Of a stretch of 64,000 bases of DNA, positions 35,454 through 44,456 are shown one piece after another. The DNA is from Desulfuromonas acetexigens (GTDB lineage Bacteria > Desulfobacterota > Desulfuromonadia > Desulfuromonadales > Trichloromonadaceae). The first letter of the stretch is position 1, and each line of letters begins with the position of its first letter. The position numbers and the translations under genes were made by a program. The notes beneath the pieces are model-generated. The model ran no database searches, was not told where the DNA came from, and saw nothing but the letters and a program-made list of their open reading frames with translations. The stretch covers positions 186,001 to 250,000 of the forward strand of contig NZ_FOJJ01000001.1 in NCBI RefSeq assembly GCF_900111775.1, in the 5' to 3' direction.

Positions 35454-35972
35454 TTACAAGTCTTCGTCGCTGATCAGGGTCAGCCCGGCCTGGCGCAGCA
35501 AGGCGGCAGCGACGCCGGAGCCGGCGGTCAGGCCCTCTCGGCGATGAATCCGATGGACGCTGCAGGAAGGGCTGCGTTCTTTGAGGATCGCCGTGCGACA
35601 GCCAGTCAGTCGGGCGATGCGCAGGGTCTCCTCGGCGCCGCGCATGAAAGCCGCGTTCATCGATTCCCCCTCCTGATTGACCAGTTCCCCTTGTTCCAGC
35701 CACAGTCCTTCGCCGTCCCCCGCATGAAATCGGGCCGGGGGACGGGGGGTGGCAAGTCCGCCCAACTGCTCGGGACAGACCGGAATCGGCAGCAGGTTGC
35801 GGCTGTGGAGATAATCAAGCACCTGGGCGTTGGTCTTGCTGTGGCCGTCATAGCGGGTGGCGAGGCCGAGCAGACAGGCGCTGACCAGAACCGGACGCAG
35901 CGGGGGTTGCTTATCCGGCGAAATGAGGGGTTCTTCCTGGGACGGTTGGGGAAGGCCTGTCGGGCCGCTCAC
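35454..35972 (-). CDS. DUF523 family protein (YbbK-like)
   Basis: A 172-residue protein with the DUF523 motifs VSACLLGLATRYDGHSK, PVCPEQLGGLATPRPPARF and ERSPSCSVHRIHRREGLTAG, with conserved Cys residues in SACLLG, PVCPEQ and SPSC that may bind a metal or cluster. Function uncertain. The ~28 N-terminal residues before the core are a poorly conserved extension. The GTG start overlaps the purN stop (GTGA), so translation is coupled. Confidence 0.85.
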   Translation of the reverse strand: MSGPTGLPQPSQEEPLISPDKQPPLRPVLVSACLLGLATRYDGHSKTNAQVLDYLHSRNLLPIPVCPEQLGGLATPRPPARFHAGDGEGLWLEQGELVNQEGESMNAAFMRGAEETLRIARLTGCRTAILKERSPSCSVHRIHRREGLTAGSGVAAALLRQAGLTLISDEDL

Positions 35973-36616
35973 GGATTGATCAGGCTACCGGTGGGGGGCG
36001 CCGAGCGATCGACCAGAACGCGGCGGCCTTCCACGCGCAGACGCCCTTCGGCGAAGAGCTGGATGGCGCGGGGGTAGATCTGGTGTTCCTGTTCGAGAAT
36101 ACGCGCCGAAAGGGTCTCTTCGCTGTCGTCGTCATGCACCGGCACCACCGCCTGGATGATGATCGGGCCGGTGTCGGTGCCGGTATCGACGAAATGAACC
36201 GTGCAACCGGCGAAACGGACACCGTATTCCAGGGCCTTGCGTTGGACATGCAGGCCGGGGAAAGCCGGGAGCAGGGCGGGATGGATATTCATGATGCGGT
36301 GGGGGAAAGCATCGACGAAGACCGGGGTAATGATGCGCATGAAGCCCGCCAGGATCACGAGATCGACTTCGGCTTCCCGCAGGGCCTGAACCAGCGCGGC
36401 ATCGAAGGCCTCGCGGCCGGCGAACTGGCGATGATCGATGCAGCGAACGGCGATACCGGCCCGGCTGGCTCGTTCCAGGGCACCGGCGTCAGGGTTGTTG
36501 CTGATGACCAGGACGATTTCGGCGTCGAGTTTGCCGTCCCGGCAGTGGTCGATAATTGCCTGGAGATTGGTTCCCCCACCGGAGGCGAGAGCGCCGATAC
36601 GCAGTTTTTTGCTCAC
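35969..36616 (-). CDS. purN: Phosphoribosylglycinamide formyltransferase (PurN)
   Basis: A 215-residue GART. The phosphate loop is ALASGGGTNLQAII near the N-terminus; the catalytic Asn-His-Asp set is seen in MRIMNIHPALLPAFPG and in HFVDTGTDTGPII. It transfers a formyl group from 10-formyl-THF to GAR in purine synthesis. The GTG at 36616 (VSKKLRIGALASGG) has AAGGA upstream and gives the normal length; upstream codons in frame run into purM. It follows purM by 20 bases, forming a purM-purN operon. Confidence 0.96.
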   Translation of the reverse strand: MSKKLRIGALASGGGTNLQAIIDHCRDGKLDAEIVLVISNNPDAGALERASRAGIAVRCIDHRQFAGREAFDAALVQALREAEVDLVILAGFMRIITPVFVDAFPHRIMNIHPALLPAFPGLHVQRKALEYGVRFAGCTVHFVDTGTDTGPIIIQAVVPVHDDDSEETLSARILEQEHQIYPRAIQLFAEGRLRVEGRRVLVDRSAPPTGSLINP

Positions 36617-36636
36617 GGAAAATCCTTGGGAAAAGG

Positions 36637-37686
36637 TCAGATCAGGGCTACGCCTTCGTCCTCGGCGCCGCACTTAGCGATTTCGCCGATGAGGAAAGCC
36701 TGCTCCTTGAGGCCGGAGAGACGCACCATGACGTCATCGGCCTCCTTGGCGGGAACGACCAGGGCCATGCCGATGCCGTAGTTGAAGGTACGGTACATTT
36801 CCCCTTCCTCGATCTCGCCCCCTTGGCGCAACAGTTCGAAGATCACCGGTTTCGGCCAGCTCGCTTTTTCGATGACCGCCTGGCACTGGCGGGGCAGGAC
36901 CCGGGGGAGGTTTTCGGTGAGACCACCGCCGGTGATGTGGGCCATTCCCTTGATCTGGAAATCGCGCAGCAGGTTGAGGATGGTTTTGACGTAGATGCGG
37001 GTCGGGGTGAGCAGTTCCAACCCCAGGGGCTGCTTCAGTTCGGGGAGCAGGCTGTCGACGGTCAGGCCCATGCGCTCGAAGAAGACCTTACGCGCCAGGG
37101 AGAAGCCGTTGGAATGGAGTCCGGTGGAGGCGATGCCGATGACCTTGTCGCCGACGGTGATGGTCGAACCGTCGATAATGCGGTCATTGTCGACTACGCC
37201 GACGGTGAACCCGGCCAGATCATATTCGCCGGCGCCGTACATGCCGGGCATTTCGGCAGTCTCCCCGCCGATCAGAGCGCAGCCCGCCTGGACACAGCCT
37301 TCGGAAATGCCCTTGACGATCTCCGTCGCTTTTTCCGGCGAGAGTTTTCCCGTGGCCAGATAGTCGAGAAAGAAGAGGGGTTCGGCCCCCTGAACGATGA
37401 TGTCGTTGACGCACATGGCGACCAGGTCGATCCCGACCGTGTCGTGCTTGTCGGTCATGAAGGCGAGTTTGAGCTTGGTGCCGACACCGTCGGTGGAGGC
37501 GACCAGGGTCGGCTTTTTATATTTGTCGGCGTTCAGCGAAAAAAGTCCGCCAAAGCCGCCGATGTCGGTCAGAACCTCCGGCCGGGTGGTTGCCTTGACC
37601 AGGGGTTTGATCATCTGTACAAAACGGTTGCCGGCATCGATATCTACCCCGGCGTCCTTGTAGGTCGAACTCTTCTGCGTGCTCAA
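36637..37686 (-). CDS. purM: Phosphoribosylformylglycinamidine cyclo-ligase (PurM)
   Basis: A 349-residue AIR synthetase: [44 protein letters not shown] (ATP-binding DGVGTK), [11 protein letters not shown] and [15 protein letters not shown]. It closes FGAM to AIR with ATP. The ATG lies 28 bases downstream of a likely transcription start. Full length and no odd features. First gene of a four-gene operon. Confidence 0.97.
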   Translation of the reverse strand: MSTQKSSTYKDAGVDIDAGNRFVQMIKPLVKATTRPEVLTDIGGFGGLFSLNADKYKKPTLVASTDGVGTKLKLAFMTDKHDTVGIDLVAMCVNDIIVQGAEPLFFLDYLATGKLSPEKATEIVKGISEGCVQAGCALIGGETAEMPGMYGAGEYDLAGFTVGVVDNDRIIDGSTITVGDKVIGIASTGLHSNGFSLARKVFFERMGLTVDSLLPELKQPLGLELLTPTRIYVKTILNLLRDFQIKGMAHITGGGLTENLPRVLPRQCQAVIEKASWPKPVIFELLRQGGEIEEGEMYRTFNYGIGMALVVPAKEADDVMVRLSGLKEQAFLIGEIAKCGAEDEGVALI

Positions 37687-37720
37687 TGCGTGTGCTCCTC
37701 ATCGGTAAAAAGTGGCTATT

Positions 37721-37749
37721 TTTTAAAACATTCCGCGTAACTTTGTCAA
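37721..37749 (-). promoter_or_regulatory. Sigma70 promoter of purM operon
   Basis: Minus strand TTGACA (37749-37744), 17 bases, TTAAAA (37726-37721). It lies ahead of purM and back to back with the rimI promoter. No PurR-like operator was recognised. Confidence 0.75.
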
Positions 37750-37791
37750 TCGCAAAGTCCCGAAGGCAGGGCTTGGCGGGAAGAATAATTG

Positions 37792-37821
37792 TTTACAGTC
37801 AAAAGCTCGTCGGCTTATGAT
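37792..37821 (+). promoter_or_regulatory. Sigma70 promoter of rimI
   Basis: TTTACA (37792-37797), 18 bases, TATGAT (37816-37821), 51 bases ahead of the rimI ATG. It may also drive pyrK and pyrD. Confidence 0.65.
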
Positions 37822-37872
37822 ATAAAGCTGTTTGCGTGGACAGAACAGAGCCGGGGAAGGGGAGGGAAGTCG

Positions 37873-38325
37873 ATGAAGTATAGCATCCGCCCCATGGAAG
37901 AAAAGGATCTCGACGCGGTCCTGCAGGCCGAGGCGGAATGTCACAGCCACCCCTGGTCGATGGAGATCTTCCGCCGGGAATTGGCCAATACCGTTGCCCG
38001 CCTGCGCTTGCTGATCTGTGACGGAGAGTTGGCCGCCTATCTCTGTGCCTGGTATCTTGTCGGCGAACTGCACATTCACAATATCGCTACCCGCCCGGCC
38101 TTTCGTCGCCGGGGACTGGCCCTTGAACTGCTGAAAAGCATGATCGACGAATGTCGGCAAAGCGGTCTGGAACGGGTTTTTCTCGAGGTTCGCGCGGGCA
38201 ATGTCGCGGCGATCGCCCTTTATCGCACCTTTGGTTTCAGTGAAATGGGGCGGCGCCAAGGCTATTATCCCGACGGTGAAGATGCGGTGTTGATGGAATT
38301 GGAGATCAAGGACGGGGAGGGTTGA
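37873..38325 (+). CDS. rimI: Ribosomal protein alanine N-acetyltransferase
   Basis: A 150-residue GNAT enzyme (MKYSIRPMEEKDLDAVLQAE ... HSHPWSMEIFRREL ... HIHNIATRPAFRRRGLALEL ... VRAGNVAAIALYRTFGFSEMG). The acetyl-CoA loop is RRRGLA. RimI acetylates the N-terminal Ala of bS18. The ATG at 37873 follows GGAGGGAAG; the frame open to 37789 overlaps the promoter and is rejected. Confidence 0.93.
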   Translation: MKYSIRPMEEKDLDAVLQAEAECHSHPWSMEIFRRELANTVARLRLLICDGELAAYLCAWYLVGELHIHNIATRPAFRRRGLALELLKSMIDECRQSGLERVFLEVRAGNVAAIALYRTFGFSEMGRRQGYYPDGEDAVLMELEIKDGEG

Positions 38326-38384
38326 AGCCTTTGCCCATGCCCCGGATCGTTCGGAGTTTTTTTCAAGGAGAGATGCATTAGCGC

Positions 38385-39242
38385 ATGAAAAATTTCAAAA
38401 CCATCGTCCTGTCCAATCAGGAGATTTCCTCCGGCTACTACCGGATGCGGATTCTCGCCCCGGGCTTCGGCAAGGTCGGCAAGCCGGGGCAGTTCATCAT
38501 GTTCCGGGTGCAGACGTCCCTTCCTCCCTTGCTGCGGCGCCCCTTCGGCATCTTCCGTACCGGCTTTCTCCCCGCCGATTGCGAAGGGCAGCCGCCCAAG
38601 GAATATCTGGAAATCCTCTATAAAGTCGTCGGTCGCGGCACCACCATCATGAGTGGCCTGCACGAAGGCGATCGGGTCGAGGTGCTCGGTCCCCTCGGCC
38701 GGGGCTTCGACCTCGGCGCCGCCGGTAACGACAAGATCCTGGTCGGCGGCGGCATCGGCCTGGTGCCGCTGTACATGCTCGCCCAGGAACTGGTCAAGAG
38801 CAGCCGGGTGCGGTTGCTCATCGGCGGCAAGCGTCGCGACGATATCATCATGGTGACCGAATTCGAGCGCCTCGGCGTCAATACCCACATCGCCACCGAG
38901 GACGGCAGTCTCGGGGAGGAGGGCTTCGTGACCAGGGTGCTCGAGCGCAAGCTACAAAAATATCCCCAAGCCGAGGTCTTTGCCTGCGGCCCCATGCCGA
39001 TGCTCGAAGCGGTACAGCGCCTTTGCGCCGCCGAGAACGTTCCCCTGCAGGTCTCCCTGGAGGCCCTCATGGCCTGCGGCGTTGGCGCCTGTCTTGGCTG
39101 CGTGGTCAAGGGGGCGGGGCACAGCGAACAAAACCCCCAATATCTCTGCACCTGCAAGGAGGGGCCGGTCTTTCGCGCCGAGCGTCTGGACTGGAGCAAA
39201 TTGACTGATGAAGAGGGGACTTGCGAGGGGTGCAAATCATGA
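38385..39242 (+). CDS. pyrK: Dihydroorotate dehydrogenase electron-transfer subunit (PyrK)
   Basis: A 285-residue ferredoxin-reductase-like protein. FAD domain: KPGQFIMFRVQTSLPPLLRRPFG in parts; NAD domain: KILVGGGIGLVPLYMLAQEL; C-terminal [2Fe-2S] ligands in ACGVGACLGCVVKG with a fourth Cys in YLCTCKEGP. It passes electrons from the PyrD FMN to NAD+. A strong AAGGAG lies 14 bases before the ATG; a two-codon ATG-CAT-TAG sits between them (38373-38381), in frame and ending before the real start. Coupled to pyrD by ATGA. Confidence 0.95.
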   Translation: MKNFKTIVLSNQEISSGYYRMRILAPGFGKVGKPGQFIMFRVQTSLPPLLRRPFGIFRTGFLPADCEGQPPKEYLEILYKVVGRGTTIMSGLHEGDRVEVLGPLGRGFDLGAAGNDKILVGGGIGLVPLYMLAQELVKSSRVRLLIGGKRRDDIIMVTEFERLGVNTHIATEDGSLGEEGFVTRVLERKLQKYPQAEVFACGPMPMLEAVQRLCAAENVPLQVSLEALMACGVGACLGCVVKGAGHSEQNPQYLCTCKEGPVFRAERLDWSKLTDEEGTCEGCKS

Positions 39243-40189
39243 CGGATCTTGCCATGAGCGATAAAACCACCGTGAAGCGGCCGAGCCTGGCCGTGAACAT
39301 TGCCGGCATCCACCTGAAAAACCCGGTCATGCCGGCTTCCGGCACCTTCGGCTACGGCGAGGAGTACGCCCCCTATCTCGATCTGGAGCGGATCGGGGCG
39401 ATCGTCACCAAGGGCCTGTCCTTGCGTCCCAAGGCCGGCAATCCCACGCCGCGCATCGCCGAGACGATCAGCGGCATGCTCAATGCCATCGGCCTGCAGA
39501 ATGTCGGGATCGACGACTTCATCAAGTTCAAGCTGCCCTTTCTGCGCGAGGTCAATACCCCGGTCATCGTCAACTTCTTCGGCAATACCCTCGATGAGTA
39601 CGGCGAGGTCGCGGCCCGGCTCGCCGATCTGCCGGAAGTGGCGGGGCTGGAACTGAACATCTCCTGCCCCAACGTCAAGCAGGGGGGGATCGTCTTCGGC
39701 ACCGACCCGAAGGCCGCCGCCGAAGTGGTGAGCCTGGTGCGCTCCCGGTCGAAAAAGCCGCTGATCGTCAAACTCACGCCGAACGTCACCGACATCACGG
39801 TCATCGCCCGGGCGGTGGAAGAGGCGGGGGCCGACGCTCTCTGCTGTATCAACACCATCACCGGCATGGCCGTCGACATCAAGACCCGCAAGGCGCGTCT
39901 GGCCAACAAGACCGGCGGCCTTTCCGGCCCGGCCATCCGCCCCATCGCCGTGCGCATGGTTCATCAGGTGGTGCAGGCGGTGAAAATTCCCGTCATCGGC
40001 GTCGGTGGTATCGTCCGTCCCGCCGATGCCCTGGAATTTCTCATCGTTGGCGCGAGCGCCGTGCAGGTCGGCACCGCCAACTTCGTCGATCCCGCGGCCA
40101 TGCTCAGTATCATCGAAGGGATCGAGCAGTTCTGCATCGAGGAGGGGATCGGCGACATCGGCGAACTGATCGGCTCCCTGCAACTGTAG
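39239..40189 (+). CDS. pyrD: Dihydroorotate dehydrogenase, class 1B catalytic subunit (PyrD)
   Basis: A 316-residue FMN barrel enzyme. The class-1 active-site base Cys143 is in NISCPNVKQGG. Flavin contacts appear in TKGLSLRPKAGNP, CINTITGMAVDI and GVGGIVRPADALEF. It oxidises dihydroorotate to orotate and works with PyrK, so electrons go to NAD+, not to quinone. The ATG at 39239 overlaps the pyrK stop as ATGA and is preferred over the TTG at 39221. A perfect terminator hairpin follows. Confidence 0.96.
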   Translation: MTDLAMSDKTTVKRPSLAVNIAGIHLKNPVMPASGTFGYGEEYAPYLDLERIGAIVTKGLSLRPKAGNPTPRIAETISGMLNAIGLQNVGIDDFIKFKLPFLREVNTPVIVNFFGNTLDEYGEVAARLADLPEVAGLELNISCPNVKQGGIVFGTDPKAAAEVVSLVRSRSKKPLIVKLTPNVTDITVIARAVEEAGADALCCINTITGMAVDIKTRKARLANKTGGLSGPAIRPIAVRMVHQVVQAVKIPVIGVGGIVRPADALEFLIVGASAVQVGTANFVDPAAMLSIIEGIEQFCIEEGIGDIGELIGSLQL

Positions 40190-40190
40190 G

Positions 40191-40223
40191 TGAAAGGGGC
40201 GGGGAAAATCCCCGCCCCTTTCA
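40191..40223 (+). terminator. Terminator after pyrKD
   Basis: TGAAAGGGGCGGGGA and TCCCCGCCCCTTTCA form a perfect 15-bp stem with a 3-base loop; TTTC follows with a weak U-run. It starts one base after the pyrD stop and ends about 20 bases before the next gene, so some read-through or a leader role is possible. Confidence 0.75.
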
Positions 40224-40243
40224 TTTCCCCCCCCACAGGTCTT

Positions 40244-42904
40244 ATGGACGTTATCACCACCCACATCAATTCCGATTTCGACTGCCTGGGCGCCATGGTC
40301 GCGGCCAAGCGCCTCTATCCCGAGGCGGAGATGGTCTTTGCCGGCGCCCAGGAACGCAGTCTGCGGGATTTCTTCCTGAAAAGCGCCTTTTACGCCCACA
40401 GTTTCAAACGTATCCGCGATATCGATCTCGACGCTGTCACTCGCCTGATCCTGGTCGACGTGCGCCAGGCCGAGCGCATCGGACCCTTCGCCACCGTCGC
40501 CCGACGGCCCGGGGTCGAGCTGCACATCTATGATCATCATCCTCTCGGGGAGGGGGATCTGCGCGGCGCCCTGGAGCATGTGGAGCCGGTCGGCGCCACG
40601 GTCACGGTGCTGACCCATCTTTTCATGGAACGGGGCATCGTGCCGACGCCGGAAGAGGCGACGCTGATGATGCTCGGCCTCTACGAGGACACCGGCAGCC
40701 TCCTCTTCGCCTCCACGACCGTGCGCGATTTTCAGGCCGCCGCCTATCTGCGGGAACACGGCGCCAATCTCAACCTGGTCGCCGACTTTCTCCAGCAGGA
40801 TCTCACCACCGAACAAGTTTCCCTGCTCAACGAACTGATCAACACCAGCACCGTGCTCAATATCAGCGGCATCGACGTGACCCTGGCCCATGCCTCCGTC
40901 GACCGTTATGTGGGTGATCTGGCCGTTCTCGCCCACAAACTCAGGGATATGGAGAATCTCGCCGCCCTGATCGTCGCCGTGCGCATGGAGGAGCGGATTT
41001 TCGTCGTCGGCCGTTCGCGTCTGCCGGAAGTCCCCATGGGGGCGGTTCTCGCCGAGTTCGGCGGCGGTGGCCATGCCTTCGCTGCCTCAGCGACGGTGCG
41101 CGACCTGACCCTGATCCAGCTGCTGGAGCGGCTGCCGACGGTGCTCAAGCGCCACGTCAATCCCCGCTGGCAGGCCCGCCATCTCATGTCCGCCCCGGTC
41201 AAGTCGATTCCCTCCAGTGCCGACATCGGCGAGGTGCGACGCATTCTCACCCGTTACGGCTTCAGCGCCCTGCCGGTGGTCGCCGACGACGGCGCGGTGG
41301 TCGGCATCATCACCCGCCAGGTCGCGGAAAAGGCCGCCCATCACCATCTGGCCGAGGTTTCGGTACGGGAATACATGACCGGCGAGTTCCGTACTGTCAC
41401 CCCCGACACCCCGGTGGAGCATCTCAAGGAGCTGATCGTCGGCGAGAACCAGCGCTTCGTCCCGGTGCTGGAGGAGGGACGCATGATCGGCGCCATCACT
41501 CGCACCGATCTCTTGCGCCATCTTGTCTCCGGCGTCCGTTCGGCGCCGCTGGTGCAGCAGGAGGCCGAGCCGGCGACCCACCGTGGCGGGCTCAAGGCGC
41601 GTCAGGTCGAGCGCCTGTTTCGCGAGCTGCTTTCACCCGAACTGCAACAAATTCTCAAGGATTGCGGCGCGGTCGGCGAAGCCCTCGATATGCCGGTCTA
41701 TGCCGTCGGTGGTTTTGTCCGTGATCTGCTGCTGCGGCAGGAAAACCTCGATGTCGATCTGGTGGTAGAAGGGAATGGCATCGCTTTCGCCGAAGAGTTT
41801 GCCCGCCGTCACCCCTGCCGGGTGCGCAGCCATCACAAGTTCGGCACCGCCATCCTGATTTTTCCCGACGGCGGCAAGATCGATATCGCTTCGGCGCGCA
41901 TGGAATATTATCTCGAACCGGGCGCCCTGCCGACGGTGGAACATTCCTCGATCAAGCTCGATCTCTATCGCCGGGACTTCACCATCAATACCCTGGCCAT
42001 CGCCTTGAACGGCAAGCGGCACGGAGAACTGCTCGATTTTTTCGGCGGTCAGCGGGATCTACGGGAGAAGGTCCTGCGCGTTCTGCACAACCTCAGCTTC
42101 GTCGAGGATCCGACCCGCGTCTTTCGCGCTATCCGCTTCGAACAGCGCCTCGGCTTCCATCTCGGCGCCCACACCGAGAGCCTGCTCAAAAGCGCCATCC
42201 AGATGGGCTTCATGTCCCGGGTCAGCGGCGCCCGGCTCTTCAATGAACTCACCATCATCTTCAAGGAAGCCAACCCCCTGCCGGCGGTCTTCCGTCTGGC
42301 GGAATTGGGATTGCTCCCCTGCATCCATTCCGCGTTAACCTTGGGGGAACGCAAGCGGCGCCTCTTCGAAGCGGCCAGTCAGGCGGTACTCTGGTACGAA
42401 TTTCAGCATCCGAAAAAGGTTCTGCAGCGCTGGGAAGTCTATTTCCTCTGCCTGATTTCTGATCTCGATTACCGGGCCGTACCGACCATCGCCCGCCGGC
42501 TGGATGTCCCCGCCCGTTTTCGCGAATTGCTGCGCGCCCAGCGCGGCCAGGCCCATCGCGTCATCCGTCAGCTGGCGCGCCGGCTCGGGCGAGACCAGGA
42601 GCCGCGTCCCAGTGAGCTGCATCGGATGCTCTCCGGTTTTTCCGATGAGGTGCTTCTTTATATTCTGGCGCGGCTGAGCGATGAACGGGCGCGGCAATGG
42701 GTCGCCCACTACATCACCCATCTGCGCCACACCTCCATCCATCTCGACGGCCACGCTCTGAAAGAAATGGGCTTTCCCCCCGGCCCCCTGTACAAGAAGA
42801 TTCTCTCGCTGCTTCTGGCCGAACGTCTCGACGGCAGAATCCACAGCCTCGAAGATGAAATCGCTCTCGTCCAGCGCCGTTTCGGGCGACCCGGCGCGCG
42901 TTGA
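40244..42904 (+). CDS. DHH-CBS-poly(A)polymerase fusion, A-adding-type tRNA nucleotidyltransferase
   Basis: An 886-residue fusion. Residues 1-~300: DHH/DHHA1 phosphoesterase (THINSDFDCLG, LHIYDHHPLG, FGGGGHAFAASA). Residues ~312-430: two CBS domains. From ~488: class II nucleotidyltransferase head (AVGGFVRDLLLRQENLDVDLVVEGNG with metal Asp503/Asp505), RDFTINTLAIALNG and the RNA-binding domain (EDPTRVFRAIRFEQRLGF). Such fusions act as A-adding enzymes that finish the tRNA 3' end in bacteria where CC- and A-addition are split. The DHH domain may be a nuclease; its role in the fusion is not established. The ATG at 40244 gives the DHH start; an ATG at 40190 is inside the terminator. Confidence 0.88.
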   Translation: MDVITTHINSDFDCLGAMVAAKRLYPEAEMVFAGAQERSLRDFFLKSAFYAHSFKRIRDIDLDAVTRLILVDVRQAERIGPFATVARRPGVELHIYDHHPLGEGDLRGALEHVEPVGATVTVLTHLFMERGIVPTPEEATLMMLGLYEDTGSLLFASTTVRDFQAAAYLREHGANLNLVADFLQQDLTTEQVSLLNELINTSTVLNISGIDVTLAHASVDRYVGDLAVLAHKLRDMENLAALIVAVRMEERIFVVGRSRLPEVPMGAVLAEFGGGGHAFAASATVRDLTLIQLLERLPTVLKRHVNPRWQARHLMSAPVKSIPSSADIGEVRRILTRYGFSALPVVADDGAVVGIITRQVAEKAAHHHLAEVSVREYMTGEFRTVTPDTPVEHLKELIVGENQRFVPVLEEGRMIGAITRTDLLRHLVSGVRSAPLVQQEAEPATHRGGLKARQVERLFRELLSPELQQILKDCGAVGEALDMPVYAVGGFVRDLLLRQENLDVDLVVEGNGIAFAEEFARRHPCRVRSHHKFGTAILIFPDGGKIDIASARMEYYLEPGALPTVEHSSIKLDLYRRDFTINTLAIALNGKRHGELLDFFGGQRDLREKVLRVLHNLSFVEDPTRVFRAIRFEQRLGFHLGAHTESLLKSAIQMGFMSRVSGARLFNELTIIFKEANPLPAVFRLAELGLLPCIHSALTLGERKRRLFEAASQAVLWYEFQHPKKVLQRWEVYFLCLISDLDYRAVPTIARRLDVPARFRELLRAQRGQAHRVIRQLARRLGRDQEPRPSELHRMLSGFSDEVLLYILARLSDERARQWVAHYITHLRHTSIHLDGHALKEMGFPPGPLYKKILSLLLAERLDGRIHSLEDEIALVQRRFGRPGAR

Positions 42905-42997
42905 CTTCCCCTTGGGCTTCTGTTACAAAGGCTTTTGTTTTGCGGACTTTCACGCCCTTACCGGCCCTTGCTGCGATCTTGGTGCTAACGAACGAAC

Positions 42998-43678
42998 ATG
43001 GAACATATCCTGGCAAAAATCTCCATCATGCTGGTGCCGGCACTGCTGGCCATCACCGCTCACGAGGTGGCCCACGGTTTTATCGCCGATAAGCTCGGCG
43101 ACCCCACCGCCCGGTTGCTCGGACGCCTGACCCTGAATCCTTTCAAACATCTCGACCCCATCGGGACGGTGGCGCTCCTTTTTGTTGGCTTCGGCTGGGC
43201 GCGGCCGGTGCCGGTCAATTTCAACAATCTGGCGCGCCCCAAAAAGGACATGATCTGGGTGGCCCTGGCCGGTCCGCTCACCAACTTCGGCCTGGCCCTG
43301 CTTTCGGTGTTGCTGCTCAAGGTGTTGGTCTACCTCGGCAAGGCCTTTCCCGACGGGAGCCTGGCCCAGGTTTTTCAACCCCTTTCCCTGATGGCCGCCT
43401 TCAGTCTCTATATCAACGTGATTCTGGCGGTCTTTAATCTTCTGCCGATTCCGCCCCTGGACGGCGGGCGGGTGCTGATCGGCCTGCTGCCGGAAAAGCA
43501 GGGGGATTTTATCGCCCGCTTCGAGGCCTTCGGCTTCGTCATATTGCTGCTGGTCATTTTCGCCACACCGGTCTGGTCGCTGGTGCTGCAACCGATTATC
43601 CACTTCATCGTTGCGACCCTGGCCGGTGCCGATACCCTGGTGGTAGCGCGGGTCATCGACTTCCTTTTCAGTCACTAG
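42998..43678 (+). CDS. Site-2 protease family M50 membrane metalloprotease
   Basis: A 226-residue membrane protein with the zinc motif ITAHEVAHGFIAD (His22, Glu23, His26) and the second zinc-binding segment LPIPPLDGGRVL. It has about five hydrophobic helices. This short form of site-2 protease without a PDZ domain is common in Firmicutes and Deltaproteobacteria. It cleaves within the membrane; the substrate is unknown. In related genomes trpS often sits between this gene and scpA; here scpA follows after 13 bases and no trpS is present. Confidence 0.92.
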   Translation: MEHILAKISIMLVPALLAITAHEVAHGFIADKLGDPTARLLGRLTLNPFKHLDPIGTVALLFVGFGWARPVPVNFNNLARPKKDMIWVALAGPLTNFGLALLSVLLLKVLVYLGKAFPDGSLAQVFQPLSLMAAFSLYINVILAVFNLLPIPPLDGGRVLIGLLPEKQGDFIARFEAFGFVILLLVIFATPVWSLVLQPIIHFIVATLAGADTLVVARVIDFLFSH

Positions 43679-43691
43679 AGTCGCGACCCGC

Positions 43692-44456
43692 ATGTCTTAC
43701 GACATCAAGATCGATAATTTCGAAGGTCCTCTCGATTTGCTGCTGCATCTCATTCGCAAGAACGAGATGGACATCTACAACATCCCCATCGCCGAAATCA
43801 CCGCCCAGTATCTCGCCACCATCGACACCATGCAGAGCCTCAACCTGGATGTCGCCGGCGAATTTCTGCTCATGGCGGCGACCCTGCTCCATATCAAGTC
43901 GCGGCTGCTGCTGCCCAAACCGGAAGAGGACCTCGTCGAAGAAGACGAGGAGGACCCCCGCGCCGAGTTGGTGCGCCGCCTGCTCGAATATCAGAAGTAT
44001 CAGGCGGCGGCGCGGGAGCTGGATGAAAAGGAGTTGCTCGGTCGCGAGCTCTTCGCGCGGAACTTCCCCTCACCGGAACTGGGGGAGCAGGAGGAGGACG
44101 AATTCGTCGCCGTCGGGCTCTACGATCTGGTCGAGGCGATGCGCGCCCTGCTGCGCCAACGCCCCCAGGCGGCCTACCACGAGGTTACCTTCGAGCAACT
44201 GTCGGTGAGTGAGCGCATCAACCAGATTCTTACCCGGTTGGCCGACCGGGAACGGCTCACTTTCGGCGAGCTCTTCGGCGAGTCCCCCAGCCGACACGAA
44301 GTGGTTGTCTCCTTTCTGGCCATGCTTGAACTGGTCAAGCTGCGCATGGCGCGGCTGCTGCAGGAGGCCCGTTTCGGCACCATCTGGCTTTATCCCGCCG
44401 TCGCCGAGAACCCCGCCGATTTCGATGTGGATGAAGAGGCCCTGGGCTATGGATGA
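43692..44456 (+). CDS. scpA: Segregation and condensation protein A
   Basis: A 254-residue kleisin subunit with the ScpA N-terminus YDIKIDNFEGPLDLLLHLIRKNEMDIYNI in parts, LLMAATLLHIKSRLLLP and the C-terminal winged helix LVVSFLAMLELVKLRMARLLQ. It bridges the SMC heads with ScpB. Its stop overlaps the scpB start region by 8 bases, so the two are coupled. Confidence 0.96.
   Translation: MSYDIKIDNFEGPLDLLLHLIRKNEMDIYNIPIAEITAQYLATIDTMQSLNLDVAGEFLLMAATLLHIKSRLLLPKPEEDLVEEDEEDPRAELVRRLLEYQKYQAAARELDEKELLGRELFARNFPSPELGEQEEDEFVAVGLYDLVEAMRALLRQRPQAAYHEVTFEQLSVSERINQILTRLADRERLTFGELFGESPSRHEVVVSFLAMLELVKLRMARLLQEARFGTIWLYPAVAENPADFDVDEEALGYG

Noticed and set aside
38618-41074. 818-codon open frame on the minus strand
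   Set aside because: It is antisense across pyrK, pyrD and the nucleotidyltransferase, whose motifs are clear; its translation is low-complexity and rich in Asp, Gly, His as expected from GC-rich shadow frames.
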